A stretch of 29,991 bases of DNA from JBFXAN01 sp050184225. GTDB lineage: Bacteria > Chloroflexota > Dehalococcoidia > CAUJGQ01. Positions 1 to 7,040 of the stretch are shown piece after piece. The notes under the pieces are model-generated. The model was not told where the DNA came from. It worked only from the letters and a program-made list of their open reading frames with translations, and ran no database searches. The stretch is taken from positions 1 through 29,991 of the forward strand of contig JBFXAN010000073.1 of assembly GCA_050184225.1 (NCBI GenBank), read 5' to 3'. The stretch's first letter is position 1. The number at the start of each line of letters is the position of its first letter. A program made the position numbers and the translations under genes.

Positions 1-1
1 C

Positions 2-259
2 GAGGAGTTGGCGCTGATGGTTGAGGCAGGGCTGACCCCGATGCAGGCGATCGTCGCCACGACCAAAACCGCCGCGGAATGCTGCACGATCGGCGATCTC
101 ACCGGCACGCTCGAGCCGGGCAAGCGTGCCGACCTGCTGGTGGTCGACGGCGATCCGCTCTCCGACATCTCGATCCTCCAGCACACGGACAACCTTGCGG
201 CGATCATGAAGGACGGCACCACGTTCAAGAACCGGCTGACCAGCCGCGTGCCGGCCTAG
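2..259 (+). CDS. Amidohydrolase family protein, C-terminal part (5' end outside window)
   Basis: This is the last 85 codons of a gene that begins upstream; the frame is open from base 2 to the TAG at 257-259. The stretch LTPMQAIVATTKTAAECC, followed by GDLTGTLEPGKRADLLVVDGDPL and a closing segment about a residual display of the gene's own metal-free strand, is the standard C-terminal signature of the imidazolonepropionase/prolidase-like amidohydrolases. In that family this part rebuilds the small beta-sandwich next to the metal-dependent TIM barrel. The barrel and its metal ligands lie outside the window, so the substrate cannot be judged. A large inverted repeat starts 11 nt after the stop and may act as its terminator. 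Family call is firm; anything more specific is not supported. Confidence 0.85.
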   Translation, partial: EELALMVEAGLTPMQAIVATTKTAAECCTIGDLTGTLEPGKRADLLVVDGDPLSDISILQHTDNLAAIMKDGTTFKNRLTSRVPA

Positions 260-269
260 CGAAGGGATT

Positions 270-442
270 CCCCTCCCCCGGCCCCTCCCCCCGCTGGCGC
301 GCGGAGAGGGGTGCCTAGGCCGGGCGGGGATGCCAGCGTCGTCTTCGCGAGCGTCTGACTGTGGGATGGCCTGCGTTGACAGCCCCGTGCCGGCGAGGCA
401 CCCCTCTCCGCGCGTCAGCGGGGGGAGGGGCCGGGGGAGGGG
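270..442. repeat. Intergenic inverted repeat, 47-bp arms, 79-bp spacer
   Basis: The left arm (270-316) and right arm (396-442) are reverse complements with one mismatch over 47 bp. The arms are made of C-runs and G-runs (core CCCCTCCCCCGGCCCCTCC) and each arm can also fold on itself. The element begins 11 nt after the upstream stop codon. It could be a transcription terminator or a small non-coding palindromic mobile element. A related C/G-run element begins just after the last gene of the window (29879-29991). Nothing else recognisable lies in the 318-nt gene-free stretch 260-577 apart from the Shine-Dalgarno site of the next gene. Confidence 0.85.
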
Positions 443-577
443 TACGACCGGACCCGCCCACCTGGGGGACTGATCGCCGCGCGTGGTGTACCTCCGACAG
501 TCGATGCCAAGCAGCGCCTCGTTCGTGATGCTGGATTGACAGGACCGGTGACGGTTTCTTCGATTCAGGAGGCGCAC

Positions 578-1057
578 ATGGCCAGCATTGAGAAGAGCAT
601 TGATGTCCGGGTACCGGTGAACGTGGCGTACAATCAGTGGACGCAGTTCGAGGAGTTCCCGCGCTTCATGGAGGGTGTGAAGTCGGTTCAGCAACTCGAC
701 GACAAACGGCTCCGCTGGGTCGCGGAAATCGGTGGCCAGACGGCGGAATGGGACGCCGAGATCACGGAGCAGACCCCCGACCAGCGGGTGGCCTGGACGA
801 ACACGATGGGTGCGCGGAACGCGGGCGCGGTTGACTTCCATCACCTCGACGATATGACGACCCGCGTCACGCTGATGATGGAGTATGAACCGACGGGGAT
901 GAAAGAGAGCGCCGGCAGCGCACTGGGGTTCGTGTCCCGCCGGGTGGAGGGCGACCTCGAGCGGTTCAAGGAGTTCATCGAGGCGCGCGGTTTCGAAACC
1001 GGCGGCTGGCGCGGCGAGATCGAACGGCACAAGGCCGGCAGGTCTGGCCCGGCATGA
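578..1057 (+). CDS. SRPBCC-fold (polyketide cyclase/dehydrase-like) protein
   Basis: A 159-residue protein with the helix-grip pattern of the START/SRPBCC superfamily. The N-terminal strand SIDVRVPVNVAYNQW is followed by FEEFPRFMEGVKSVQQLDDKR, a run of antiparallel strands (LRWVAEI, AEWDAEI, RVAWTNTMG, TRVTLMMEY) and a long C-terminal helix ending in LERFKEFIEARG. Members of this cyclase/dehydrase subgroup bind hydrophobic ligands or act as membrane-stress accessory proteins; the ligand cannot be told here. The ATG at 578 was chosen because a perfect AGGAGG (567-572) lies 5 nt upstream; a longer reading from 536 would put that site inside the gene. A perfect 18-bp hairpin follows 41 nt downstream, so it is probably a single-gene unit. 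Confidence 0.85.
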   Translation: MASIEKSIDVRVPVNVAYNQWTQFEEFPRFMEGVKSVQQLDDKRLRWVAEIGGQTAEWDAEITEQTPDQRVAWTNTMGARNAGAVDFHHLDDMTTRVTLMMEYEPTGMKESAGSALGFVSRRVEGDLERFKEFIEARGFETGGWRGEIERHKAGRSGPA

Positions 1058-1098
1058 GGAGAATCACAGGCTAAGCAGCGTTCCGTCTTGAGGGCTAC

Positions 1099-1144
1099 GG
1101 CAGCGCCGCCCTTCGACTTCTATTGATCGAAGGGCGGCGCTGCC
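1099..1144. terminator. Perfect 18-bp stem hairpin, probable terminator
   Basis: Positions 1099-1116 and 1127-1144 are exact reverse complements with a 10-nt loop (1117-1126). The stem is GC-rich and lies between the SRPBCC stop and the next gene. No T-run follows, so termination would be of the GC-hairpin-only kind; this is inferred from structure and position. Confidence 0.6.
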
Positions 1145-1218
1145 ATACGTCATTGGCTAGCTGCGTCTTCGGTGGTCTGCTAGGATTCTGGCCAGGCGCC
1201 AGCGAGGACGCGAGGACC

Positions 1219-1629
1219 ATGCAGCCAGAATCCCCACGGCGATCACCGCGCCGCCGTCCGCTCGGCGTGACCATCATCGTGGTCATGGAACTGATTGTCA
1301 CCGCGTTGCTGATCATCGCCCTGGCCTTCGATGGCACGTTGATATTGCCGCTGATCTCGACCGACGATCAGCCAATCGTCGCTGCCGGCGCTGCCGCGGT
1401 TTCACTGACGTTGGTTGTGGGCCTCTGGCTCCTCCAACGATGGGCATGGACCGGCGTGATGCTCTACCAAGGCGTGCTACTGGGATCGGGTCTCGTCGGA
1501 TATATCCGCGGCGAGGAACCGTTCTTCCAGCTGGCAATCGGCGTCCTGATTGTGTTTTATCTCAATCAGAGGGAGGTCCAAGAGGCGTTCCACCGGCAGC
1601 CGGTTGAGGGTGCGGAGCAGAGGACATGA
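1219..1629 (+). CDS. Small integral membrane protein, unknown function
   Basis: A 136-residue protein with a basic N-terminus (SPRRSPRRRP) and about four hydrophobic segments: TIIVVMELIVTALLIIALAF, IVAAGAAAVSLTLVVGLWLL, WTGVMLYQGVLLGSGLVGYI and FQLAIGVLIVFYLN. The basic N-terminus suggests an N-in topology. The frame is open further upstream to a TTG inside the hairpin loop, but ATG 1219 is preferred because GAGGA motifs (1204-1208 and 1212-1216) precede it and the hydrophobic part starts soon after. Its TGA overlaps the ATG of the next gene (ATGA at 1626-1629), so translation of the two is likely coupled and the two membrane proteins may work together. I do not recognise a named family. Confidence 0.65.
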   Translation: MQPESPRRSPRRRPLGVTIIVVMELIVTALLIIALAFDGTLILPLISTDDQPIVAAGAAAVSLTLVVGLWLLQRWAWTGVMLYQGVLLGSGLVGYIRGEEPFFQLAIGVLIVFYLNQREVQEAFHRQPVEGAEQRT

Positions 1630-3446
1630 CCGATCTCGAACTGCTCCGCGCCTACGAGCCGATCTTCCGTTACACCGCCGGCGAGATGTTCTTTCCCGCC
1701 GCCATTGATGGCTACATCGAGACGTCGAGTCTCTGGAAGCGGGCACGGCGTGATGAAACCGGCTCGTGGAGCGCGGAGCTGGTCGCGGACTCCGGCAAAC
1801 TGACCGCCGAAACGCTGTCGCAGGTCGCGGTTGCCGGTCCGGCAGAGATCCTCTATCTCAGGTTTACGCAGAAGCCGCTCAACGGGATCGCATATCAGCG
1901 CTGGCGCATCCAGGAGAAGCCCGCGTTTCACGCGCCGGGGCGGCTGGCCCGCGTCGGACTGATCTCGCGGATCAGTGCGGCCCTTTTCTCGCTGTCCCTG
2001 CTCGCCCGTGGCAAAGTTCCCGGCGGCACGACCGCTGCCGCGGAACAGCAATACAGCGCAATGCTGGAGCGGTCCCCTGGGTACGTCTACTATGGCCGCG
2101 TCGTCCGGGAAAGCGGCTATACGATCCTGCATTATCACTTCTTCTATTACATGAACGATTGGCGCTCCAGTTTCTCCGGTGTGAACGATCATGAGGCGGA
2201 CTGGGAGCAGATCCTGATTTACCTCGCGGAAAACGACGACGCATCGTACACGCCGGCCTGGATCGCCTTCGCCGCTCATGACTACTCCGGCGACGATCTG
2301 CGGCGACGCTGGGACGATCCGGAGATTACCAAAGAGGGCAACCATCCGGTCGTCTATGCCGGGGCGGGATCACATGCGGCCTATTTCCAGAAGGGTGAGT
2401 ACATCACCCAGGTCGATGTTTCCTTCCTGCGGCCGGTGCGCGAGGTCGCATATACGTTCCGGCGGGTCTGGCGGGATGTGCTTCGGCAGGGCAGCGCCGA
2501 CACGCTGGTACGGCTGGTTGAGGGGTTGACGCGCATCCCATTCGTCGATTACGCGCGCGGCGATGGCCGTGCGATCGGGCCGGGGCAGGCCGACGAGTGG
2601 ACCCTGGTGCCGATCGACGACTCGGTCGCGTGGGTCGACGGCTATCGTGGCCTCTGGGGGCTGGATACCGGCGATGTGCTGGGCGGCGAGCGGGCGCCGG
2701 CCGGCCCGAAGTACACCCGCGAGGGAACGGTCCGCCAATCCTGGTATGACCCGTTGGGCTGGTCCGGTCTGAACAAGGTACCGACGCCGGCCCGTGCCCA
2801 GGGGGCGCTCGAACTTGAGATCGCCGCGCTCCGGCAGGAACGTGGGGAGGTCGAGGACCAGATTGCGACCGGCCGGTCCGATCTGTCTCACCTGGAAATG
2901 GAGATCGAAGCGCTCCAAGCCACCGCGTCGTTGCAGCGTCTGCGCGATGCACGAATCCAGGAGCTGCGTGGGCAGGAACGGGCGGTGGCCGCGCTCACCC
3001 ACCGGCGCAACGAGATCGACGAGACGCTGGCGGCGTGCGAGGCGTATCTGTCCCGGCTCCAAGCCGGAGCACTCGGTGATCCCCAGGCGCATGTCCAGCA
3101 CAAACATGCCCCGGAGCCGACCAGCGAGGTGCGGCGTGGCCGCATTGCCGAGTTCTGGGCGGCTGCCAGCACGGGGATCTTTCTACTGATGGGCGTGGTC
3201 CTGCTGGCGAGCAACATCACGGTGCCGGTCGTCGCGATCCTGCTGGTACTCGCGACCGTGCTGCTCGTCGAGAACATCCTGACCGGCCATGTGGAACGGC
3301 TGCTTTTGAACGTGACGATCGTGCTGGCGGTGCTGGCGTCCCTGGTGCTGATCTACGAGTACTTCTGGCAGATCAGTCTGCTCGCGATCGCGGCGCTGGC
3401 AATTCTCTTGATCGTGGATAACTTCCGCGAGGTCACGGGCCGCTGA
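1626..3446 (+). CDS. Vps62-like domain protein with coiled coil and C-terminal membrane segments
   Basis: A 606-residue protein. Residues about 1-390 resemble the Vps62/DUF946 family: LHYHFFYYMNDWRSSF, then NDHEADWEQILIYL (D192-W193-E194) and HPVVYAGAGSHAAYF (from H240), the paired DWE and GSHA motifs of that family. Residues about 392-485 are a heptad-rich coiled coil (LELEIAALRQERGEVEDQI onward). Residues about 515-605 hold four closely spaced hydrophobic segments, so the protein is probably anchored by its C-terminus with the other parts in the cytoplasm. There is no N-terminal signal peptide. The start overlaps the stop of the preceding small membrane protein. Vps62 itself is known as a vacuolar sorting factor in yeast; the biochemical role of bacterial relatives is not established, so no activity is claimed. 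Confidence 0.6.
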   Translation: MTDLELLRAYEPIFRYTAGEMFFPAAIDGYIETSSLWKRARRDETGSWSAELVADSGKLTAETLSQVAVAGPAEILYLRFTQKPLNGIAYQRWRIQEKPAFHAPGRLARVGLISRISAALFSLSLLARGKVPGGTTAAAEQQYSAMLERSPGYVYYGRVVRESGYTILHYHFFYYMNDWRSSFSGVNDHEADWEQILIYLAENDDASYTPAWIAFAAHDYSGDDLRRRWDDPEITKEGNHPVVYAGAGSHAAYFQKGEYITQVDVSFLRPVREVAYTFRRVWRDVLRQGSADTLVRLVEGLTRIPFVDYARGDGRAIGPGQADEWTLVPIDDSVAWVDGYRGLWGLDTGDVLGGERAPAGPKYTREGTVRQSWYDPLGWSGLNKVPTPARAQGALELEIAALRQERGEVEDQIATGRSDLSHLEMEIEALQATASLQRLRDARIQELRGQERAVAALTHRRNEIDETLAACEAYLSRLQAGALGDPQAHVQHKHAPEPTSEVRRGRIAEFWAAASTGIFLLMGVVLLASNITVPVVAILLVLATVLLVENILTGHVERLLLNVTIVLAVLASLVLIYEYFWQISLLAIAALAILLIVDNFREVTGR

Positions 3447-3513
3447 GCCTGGTCAGCCTCCGCCAGAGCGAATGCGCCCACGGGCTGGTTATGGCACCCG
3501 GACAAACGGCTAG

Positions 3514-3543
3514 ATTGACGCCCATGCAGCGGTCAATTCAAAT
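3514..3543 (+). promoter_or_regulatory. Putative promoter and overlapping operator-like dyad before the MFS gene
   Basis: TTGACG (3515-3520) is followed after 17 nt by TCAAAT (3538-3543). Transcription from this promoter would start within a base or two of the ATG at 3552, making the mRNA leaderless or nearly so. That agrees with the lack of a Shine-Dalgarno site before this gene. A dyad ATTGAC-N12-GTCAAT (3514-3519/3532-3537) covers the -35 and spacer, a typical position for a repressor site. The sigma-factor preference is assumed. Confidence 0.4.
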
Positions 3544-3551
3544 GTGAGCCT

Positions 3552-4823
3552 ATGCGACTTTCACTTCCCGAACGATTTCACGTCCTGCGCGGGCGCAACT
3601 TCCGCTTGTACTGGATCGGTCAGCTGATCTCGCTGACAGGGATGTGGATGCAGGCATTCGCGTCGAGCTGGGTGGTATTGGACCTGCTCGACCGATCGGC
3701 CTTCTCCCTGGCGATCGTCAACTTTGCCGTCGCGATCCCTGGGTTGGCGTTGATGCTGTACGGCGGGCTGATTGCGGATCGGTATGATCGACGGGCGATC
3801 ATGGTGGTCACCCAGGCGGTGCTGATGGCGATCGCCCTCTTCACCGGCGTCCTGATCGCCGCCGGGGTGATCGAGTTCTGGCAGATCGTCCTGATCAGCC
3901 TGCTGGTTGGCACGGCTCAGGCGTTTGACATGCCGGCACAGCAGGCGCTGGTGCCGAGCCTGGTGCAACCGAAGGAGATCCCGCAGGCCGTGGCGATGAA
4001 CCAGGTGATCTTCAACGGTTCGCGGCTGCTGGGTCCGGCGCTGGCTGGTGTGCTGGTCGCGATCGCCGGGCTGGCCAGCGCGTACTTTGCCAACGGCATC
4101 AGCTATGTCGCGGTGATTACGAGCCTCGTTCTGCTCAGATTGCCGCGTTTTGCCTCGTCGTCGGGGGCACGGACCTCGGCGGCCGGCGCGATCAAGCAGG
4201 GACTCGACTACGTCTGGCGCTCGCCCATGCTCCGCTCGCTGATGGGGATGAGCGCGGCAACTTCCTTCTTCATCATGCCCTGTCTGGCGGTGCTGTCGCC
4301 GGCCTACGTCAAGGATGCGCTCGGCGCCGGTCCGGGGACGAGCGCCGTTCTGATGGCAGCGAGCGGTGCCGCCTCGATGTTCGGTGCGTTCGCGATGCTC
4401 TGGGTGTCTGGTCCTCGGCGAGGACTCATTCTTCTGGGGTGCATCCTGCTTGAGTTCATTGCGATGGCAGTGCTGGCGGTCACGTCGCTGATCCCGCTGG
4501 CGATCCTCTTCTTCGGCGGTCTCTCGCTCGGCATGGGTCTGGTATACGGGCTCAACGCCACGACGATTCAGGAAGTGACCGCCGACCAGATCCGCGGCCG
4601 GGTGATGAGTGTCTCGGGAATGATGTTCAGCGGCGTCCTACCGATCGCGACGATCCTGATCGGCGCCTCGGTCGAGATCTCGAACATCCGCATGGTCTTC
4701 GCGATCTGCGGCAGCCTCTACCTGCTCACGGCCGGCTACTTCCTCCTCCGCAGTGGCCTGCTCACCGGTACACCCAAACCCACGATCACGCCGGCTGACC
4801 AACCAACGGTGGTTGCGGGATGA
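3552..4823 (+). CDS. MFS transporter, EntS/DHA3-like exporter
   Basis: A 423-residue, 12-helix major facilitator. The short cytoplasmic start LPERFHVLRGRNFRLYWIGQ leads into helix 1. Motif A is present after helix 2 as GGLIADRYDRRAIMV, and PAQQALVPSLVQPKEIPQAVAMN is the characteristic segment between helices 4 and 5 of the EntS-like (MFS_3) branch. The second half carries ATTIQEVTADQIRGRVMS, the equivalent of motif A in that branch. Proton-driven export of a small molecule such as a drug or siderophore is likely from the family; the substrate is unknown. It stands alone on its strand with its own predicted promoter, and converges on the pseudouridine synthase with a repeat element between them. 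Confidence 0.88.
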   Translation: MRLSLPERFHVLRGRNFRLYWIGQLISLTGMWMQAFASSWVVLDLLDRSAFSLAIVNFAVAIPGLALMLYGGLIADRYDRRAIMVVTQAVLMAIALFTGVLIAAGVIEFWQIVLISLLVGTAQAFDMPAQQALVPSLVQPKEIPQAVAMNQVIFNGSRLLGPALAGVLVAIAGLASAYFANGISYVAVITSLVLLRLPRFASSSGARTSAAGAIKQGLDYVWRSPMLRSLMGMSAATSFFIMPCLAVLSPAYVKDALGAGPGTSAVLMAASGAASMFGAFAMLWVSGPRRGLILLGCILLEFIAMAVLAVTSLIPLAILFFGGLSLGMGLVYGLNATTIQEVTADQIRGRVMSVSGMMFSGVLPIATILIGASVEISNIRMVFAICGSLYLLTAGYFLLRSGLLTGTPKPTITPADQPTVVAG

Positions 4824-4830
4824 CCACTAT

Positions 4831-4923
4831 TTGAACCGCAAAGGCGCAAAGGGGCGCAAAGGTCGCAGAGCATTCAATAATCCACTTCGCGTCCTCTGCG
4901 TTCTTTGTGCCTTTGCGGTTCAA
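4831..4923. repeat. Inverted repeat built of GCAAAGGCGC-type decamers
   Basis: TTGAACCGCAAAGGC (4831-4845) is exactly repeated in reverse complement at 4909-4923, and CGCAGAG (4864-4870) pairs with CTCTGCG (4894-4900). The left arm has one extra unit of about 10 nt relative to the right arm, so the arms appear to grow or shrink by whole units. It lies between the convergent MFS and pseudouridine synthase genes and overlaps the 3' end of the latter. Related elements are at 9048-9100 and 12864-12917. Confidence 0.75.
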
Positions 4924-5722
4924 TCAGGTGAGTCATTTCGGCGGCGGTGAGGGGTCTGGTGTGGCCGGAGGGGAGAGGGCCGAGGGTGAGGGGGCCAAAC
5001 CGCACGCGGATCAGGCGGAGGACGGTGAGGCCGGCGGCGGAGCACAAGACGCGGACTTCGCGTTTGCGTCCCTCCGTGAGGGTGATGCGCAGCCAGCAGG
5101 TGCCCGGCGCACTGGCGCCATCGATCGGCGTTGGCGGCGGCATGACTTCGGCACACAGCGGCCGCACGTGTGCGCCCTCGACTTCGGCGCCCGCACGCAT
5201 GGTTGTCAACGCCGATTGCGCCACCGCTCCTCGGACGAGCACGGCGTACTCCCGTTCGAGCCGGTAGCGAGGATGCAACATCCGCTCCGTGAGATCGCCG
5301 TCGTCCGTGAGCAAGAGCAATCCCTCGCTCTCGCGGTCGAGCCGCCCCACCGGAAAGAGGCGGGGCGAATTCGCCGGCAGCAGTGACATCACCGTGCGGG
5401 CCGCATGTGGATCGCGCGTGCTGCTGACGACGCCACGCGGCTTATATAGCAGCAGATACGTCTTCTCGGCGGGCGTCGTCAGCAGGTTGCCGTCAACCCG
5501 CACCTGATCGCGTCCAGGAGTTGCGGAGGCGCCAAGCTCGCGCACGACGACCCCATTCACAGAGACTCGGCCATCGCGAATCAGCCGTTCGGCAGCACGA
5601 CGCGATGCGAGCCCGGCCCCGGCAATCAGCTTTTGGAGACGGATGACGGACCCCCTCCCCGGCCCCGCTCTATCCTCGCCCAGTTCGCCGGTACCAGAAG
5701 ACTTCCACGGTTTCTTCCGCAT
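4874..5722 (-). CDS. Pseudouridine synthase, RsuA/RluB family
   Basis: Isomerises a uridine in rRNA to pseudouridine. An S4 RNA-binding domain (RLQKLIAGAGLASRRAAERL through GRVSVNG) is followed by the catalytic domain: YLLLYKPRGVVSSTRDP, then FPVGRLDRESEGLLLLTDDG, whose Asp in GRLD is the catalytic residue of the family. KREVRVLCSAAGLTVLRLIRV is the conserved C-terminal motif. Relatives normally begin one residue before RLQK. Here that codon is ATC (5642-5644) preceded by a G-rich GGGGAGGGGG, and there is no ATG/GTG/TTG nearer than ATG 5722. The start given is therefore the conservative one and overlaps the zinc-ribbon gene by 53 nt. The last 16 or so residues (EPQRHKERRGREVDY) and the stop are encoded by the inverted repeat at 4831-4923. 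Function is sure; rRNA target site and start are not. Confidence 0.85.
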   Translation of the reverse strand: MRKKPWKSSGTGELGEDRAGPGRGSVIRLQKLIAGAGLASRRAAERLIRDGRVSVNGVVVRELGASATPGRDQVRVDGNLLTTPAEKTYLLLYKPRGVVSSTRDPHAARTVMSLLPANSPRLFPVGRLDRESEGLLLLTDDGDLTERMLHPRYRLEREYAVLVRGAVAQSALTTMRAGAEVEGAHVRPLCAEVMPPPTPIDGASAPGTCWLRITLTEGRKREVRVLCSAAGLTVLRLIRVRFGPLTLGPLPSGHTRPLTAAEMTHLIEPQRHKERRGREVDY

Positions 5723-6032
5723 TCTGGACCGACGGCGCGGCCTCCACCGCGGTATCACGCCGGCTGAGCGCGCGGCTCTTCGATGTGTCGCGCCGAGGGC
5801 GGTCGTCGGTCAAGAGGCCGCGGACCGCCTGTCCGATCACCCAGCGCAAGAGCGCGGTCGCGGCAACAGCGGCGGCGCCGGTGGCCAGGGGCGCCGCCGT
5901 CGAACGGAAAAGCGCGGGCGGCTGCGCCGTCTGTCTGACGACGGACATCGACTCGACTTGTACGGCGGCACCGCACTTCCGACAGTAGTTGTCGTCGGCG
6001 TCCAGCAGGATGTCGCAGGTTTCGCAGCGCAT
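5670..6032 (-). CDS. Zinc-ribbon protein with one membrane segment
   Basis: A 120-residue protein. CETC (C3, C6) and CRKC (C17, C20) form a four-cysteine zinc ribbon at the very N-terminus. A small-residue hydrophobic stretch at about 48-70 (ATGAAAVAATALLRWVIGQAV) may cross the membrane, and the charged tail has no recognisable domain. ATG 6032 was chosen over a longer reading because a GGGAGGGG site lies just upstream and the zinc ribbon begins at residue 3. The gene precedes and overlaps the pseudouridine synthase, so the two are probably cotranscribed. Such small zinc-ribbon membrane proteins are widespread but uncharacterised; zinc binding is inferred from cysteine spacing. Confidence 0.65.
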   Translation of the reverse strand: MRCETCDILLDADDNYCRKCGAAVQVESMSVVRQTAQPPALFRSTAAPLATGAAAVAATALLRWVIGQAVRGLLTDDRPRRDTSKSRALSRRDTAVEAAPSVQNAEETVEVFWYRRTGRG

Positions 6033-6080
6033 GGCCCCTCCCTCGACGCGGGCGTGGACCCAGTATACGAGAGTATGGAA

Positions 6081-6110
6081 CCGCCGAGTGAGGTGGATGT
6101 CGCTCGGCGG
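6081..6110 (-). terminator. GC-rich hairpin between two minus-strand genes
   Basis: CCGCCGAGTGA (6081-6091) pairs with TCGCTCGGCGG (6100-6110): 11 pairs including one G-T, with an 8-nt loop. It sits about 80 nt after the formyltransferase-like stop and about 50 nt before the zinc-ribbon start, so it could terminate the upstream operon. A TATACT on the minus strand (6062-6067) downstream of the hairpin may be the -10 box of the zinc-ribbon gene, but no good -35 accompanies it. No other feature is seen in 6033-6191. Confidence 0.4.
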
Positions 6111-6191
6111 CGCTCCGGACAAATGCCCGGCACGGTTGGAAGTTTGGTCAGCGGCGCGATGAGGATGCGCAGGGAGGATCGTCGACCGCGG

Positions 6192-7040
6192 TCACGTCGT
6201 TGTCCTTTCATCCACCATCCGCGCCACGTCGTCCGAGAGGTCAAGACCGCCGGGGAGGGGTGTGCCATCGGCGAACGGCTCGCCGTCGACCAAGCGAATC
6301 CGACCGTCTGCCAGGGCAATCAGCGATTGCACCATCAAGGGGATTTCAAAGCGGACGCCGTGCTCCCGGATCGCGCGGAACAGCGGAAGGTCCTCGCCTT
6401 CGGTTCGCTGCAGATCCTCCACCGTGCGATCGCCGATTGCGTGCCAGAGCGGATCAATGTCCGGCCCGCGCAGCGGGTAGCAACAATAGGCGAGGACTGG
6501 CCCCGCATCGACCTCCGGGATGACACGATTGATCAGGACGCCACTCTCGCCAGCACGTTGGTCGATCAACTGCCAGATCACCCGCTGCCAGGTGCCGATG
6601 GGACCGCCAGGAGCAGCGGGATGCAGGTTGAGGAAGTTGTATCGGTCGCACGCCTCGCGGCCAAAGATGAGCATGTAGCCGGCGAGCATACCGACGTCGG
6701 TGCCATACGGGGCGATCAGATCCATCACCGCTCGGTCGTAATCGAGCCGCCACGCCGGTAACGGCTGTCCGGCGCGCGCCACTTCGCCACCGACCCGGCG
6801 CCGATAGCGGCGGTCGGAAAGAGTCACCGTGGGAATGCTATACCGTTCCGCCATCGCCAGCAGCAGATCGCTGTTCTCATGCTCACCCGGTTCACGGTTG
6901 CAGAACAGAAATGGGATCTCCGCGCGAAGCTCGCCGCGGTCGATGGCCGCTTGTGCCGCGCTCAACAGCGCGCGGGAGCCGCTGCCCATCCCCGATGCAA
7001 ACCAACCGATCCGCAATGGCGCCGCCCGCGTTTCAGTCAT
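6192..7040 (-). CDS. PurN-fold formyltransferase-like protein
   Basis: A 282-residue protein of the formyltransferase fold. RIGWFASGMGSGSRALLSA matches the first strand and loop of glycinamide ribonucleotide formyltransferase. N138-L-H140-P followed by EVDAGPVL (D178) reproduces the Asn-x-His and Asp catalytic set of PurN at almost the same spacing, so 10-formyl-tetrahydrofolate-dependent transfer is plausible. It is about 80 residues longer than PurN, with an inserted region around 75-110 and an extra C-terminal part from about 195, and no purine genes are nearby, so GAR is not assumed as substrate. ATG 7040 has GGGGAG just upstream and overlaps the MgtC-family stop by 8 nt, indicating cotranscription. 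A longer reading from 7115 would overlap that gene more deeply and is not favoured. Confidence 0.7.
   Translation of the reverse strand: MTETRAAPLRIGWFASGMGSGSRALLSAAQAAIDRGELRAEIPFLFCNREPGEHENSDLLLAMAERYSIPTVTLSDRRYRRRVGGEVARAGQPLPAWRLDYDRAVMDLIAPYGTDVGMLAGYMLIFGREACDRYNFLNLHPAAPGGPIGTWQRVIWQLIDQRAGESGVLINRVIPEVDAGPVLAYCCYPLRGPDIDPLWHAIGDRTVEDLQRTEGEDLPLFRAIREHGVRFEIPLMVQSLIALADGRIRLVDGEPFADGTPLPGGLDLSDDVARMVDERTTT

Noticed and set aside
536..564. Perfect TTGACA at 536-541 before the SRPBCC gene
   Set aside because: No acceptable -10 follows at 16-18 nt, and transcription from it would begin inside or after the ribosome site.
5643..6761. 372-codon plus-strand reading frame opposite the zinc-ribbon and formyltransferase-like genes
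   Set aside because: No start signal, low-complexity Arg/Gly-rich translation, and it lies opposite genes with clear family motifs; a GC shadow.
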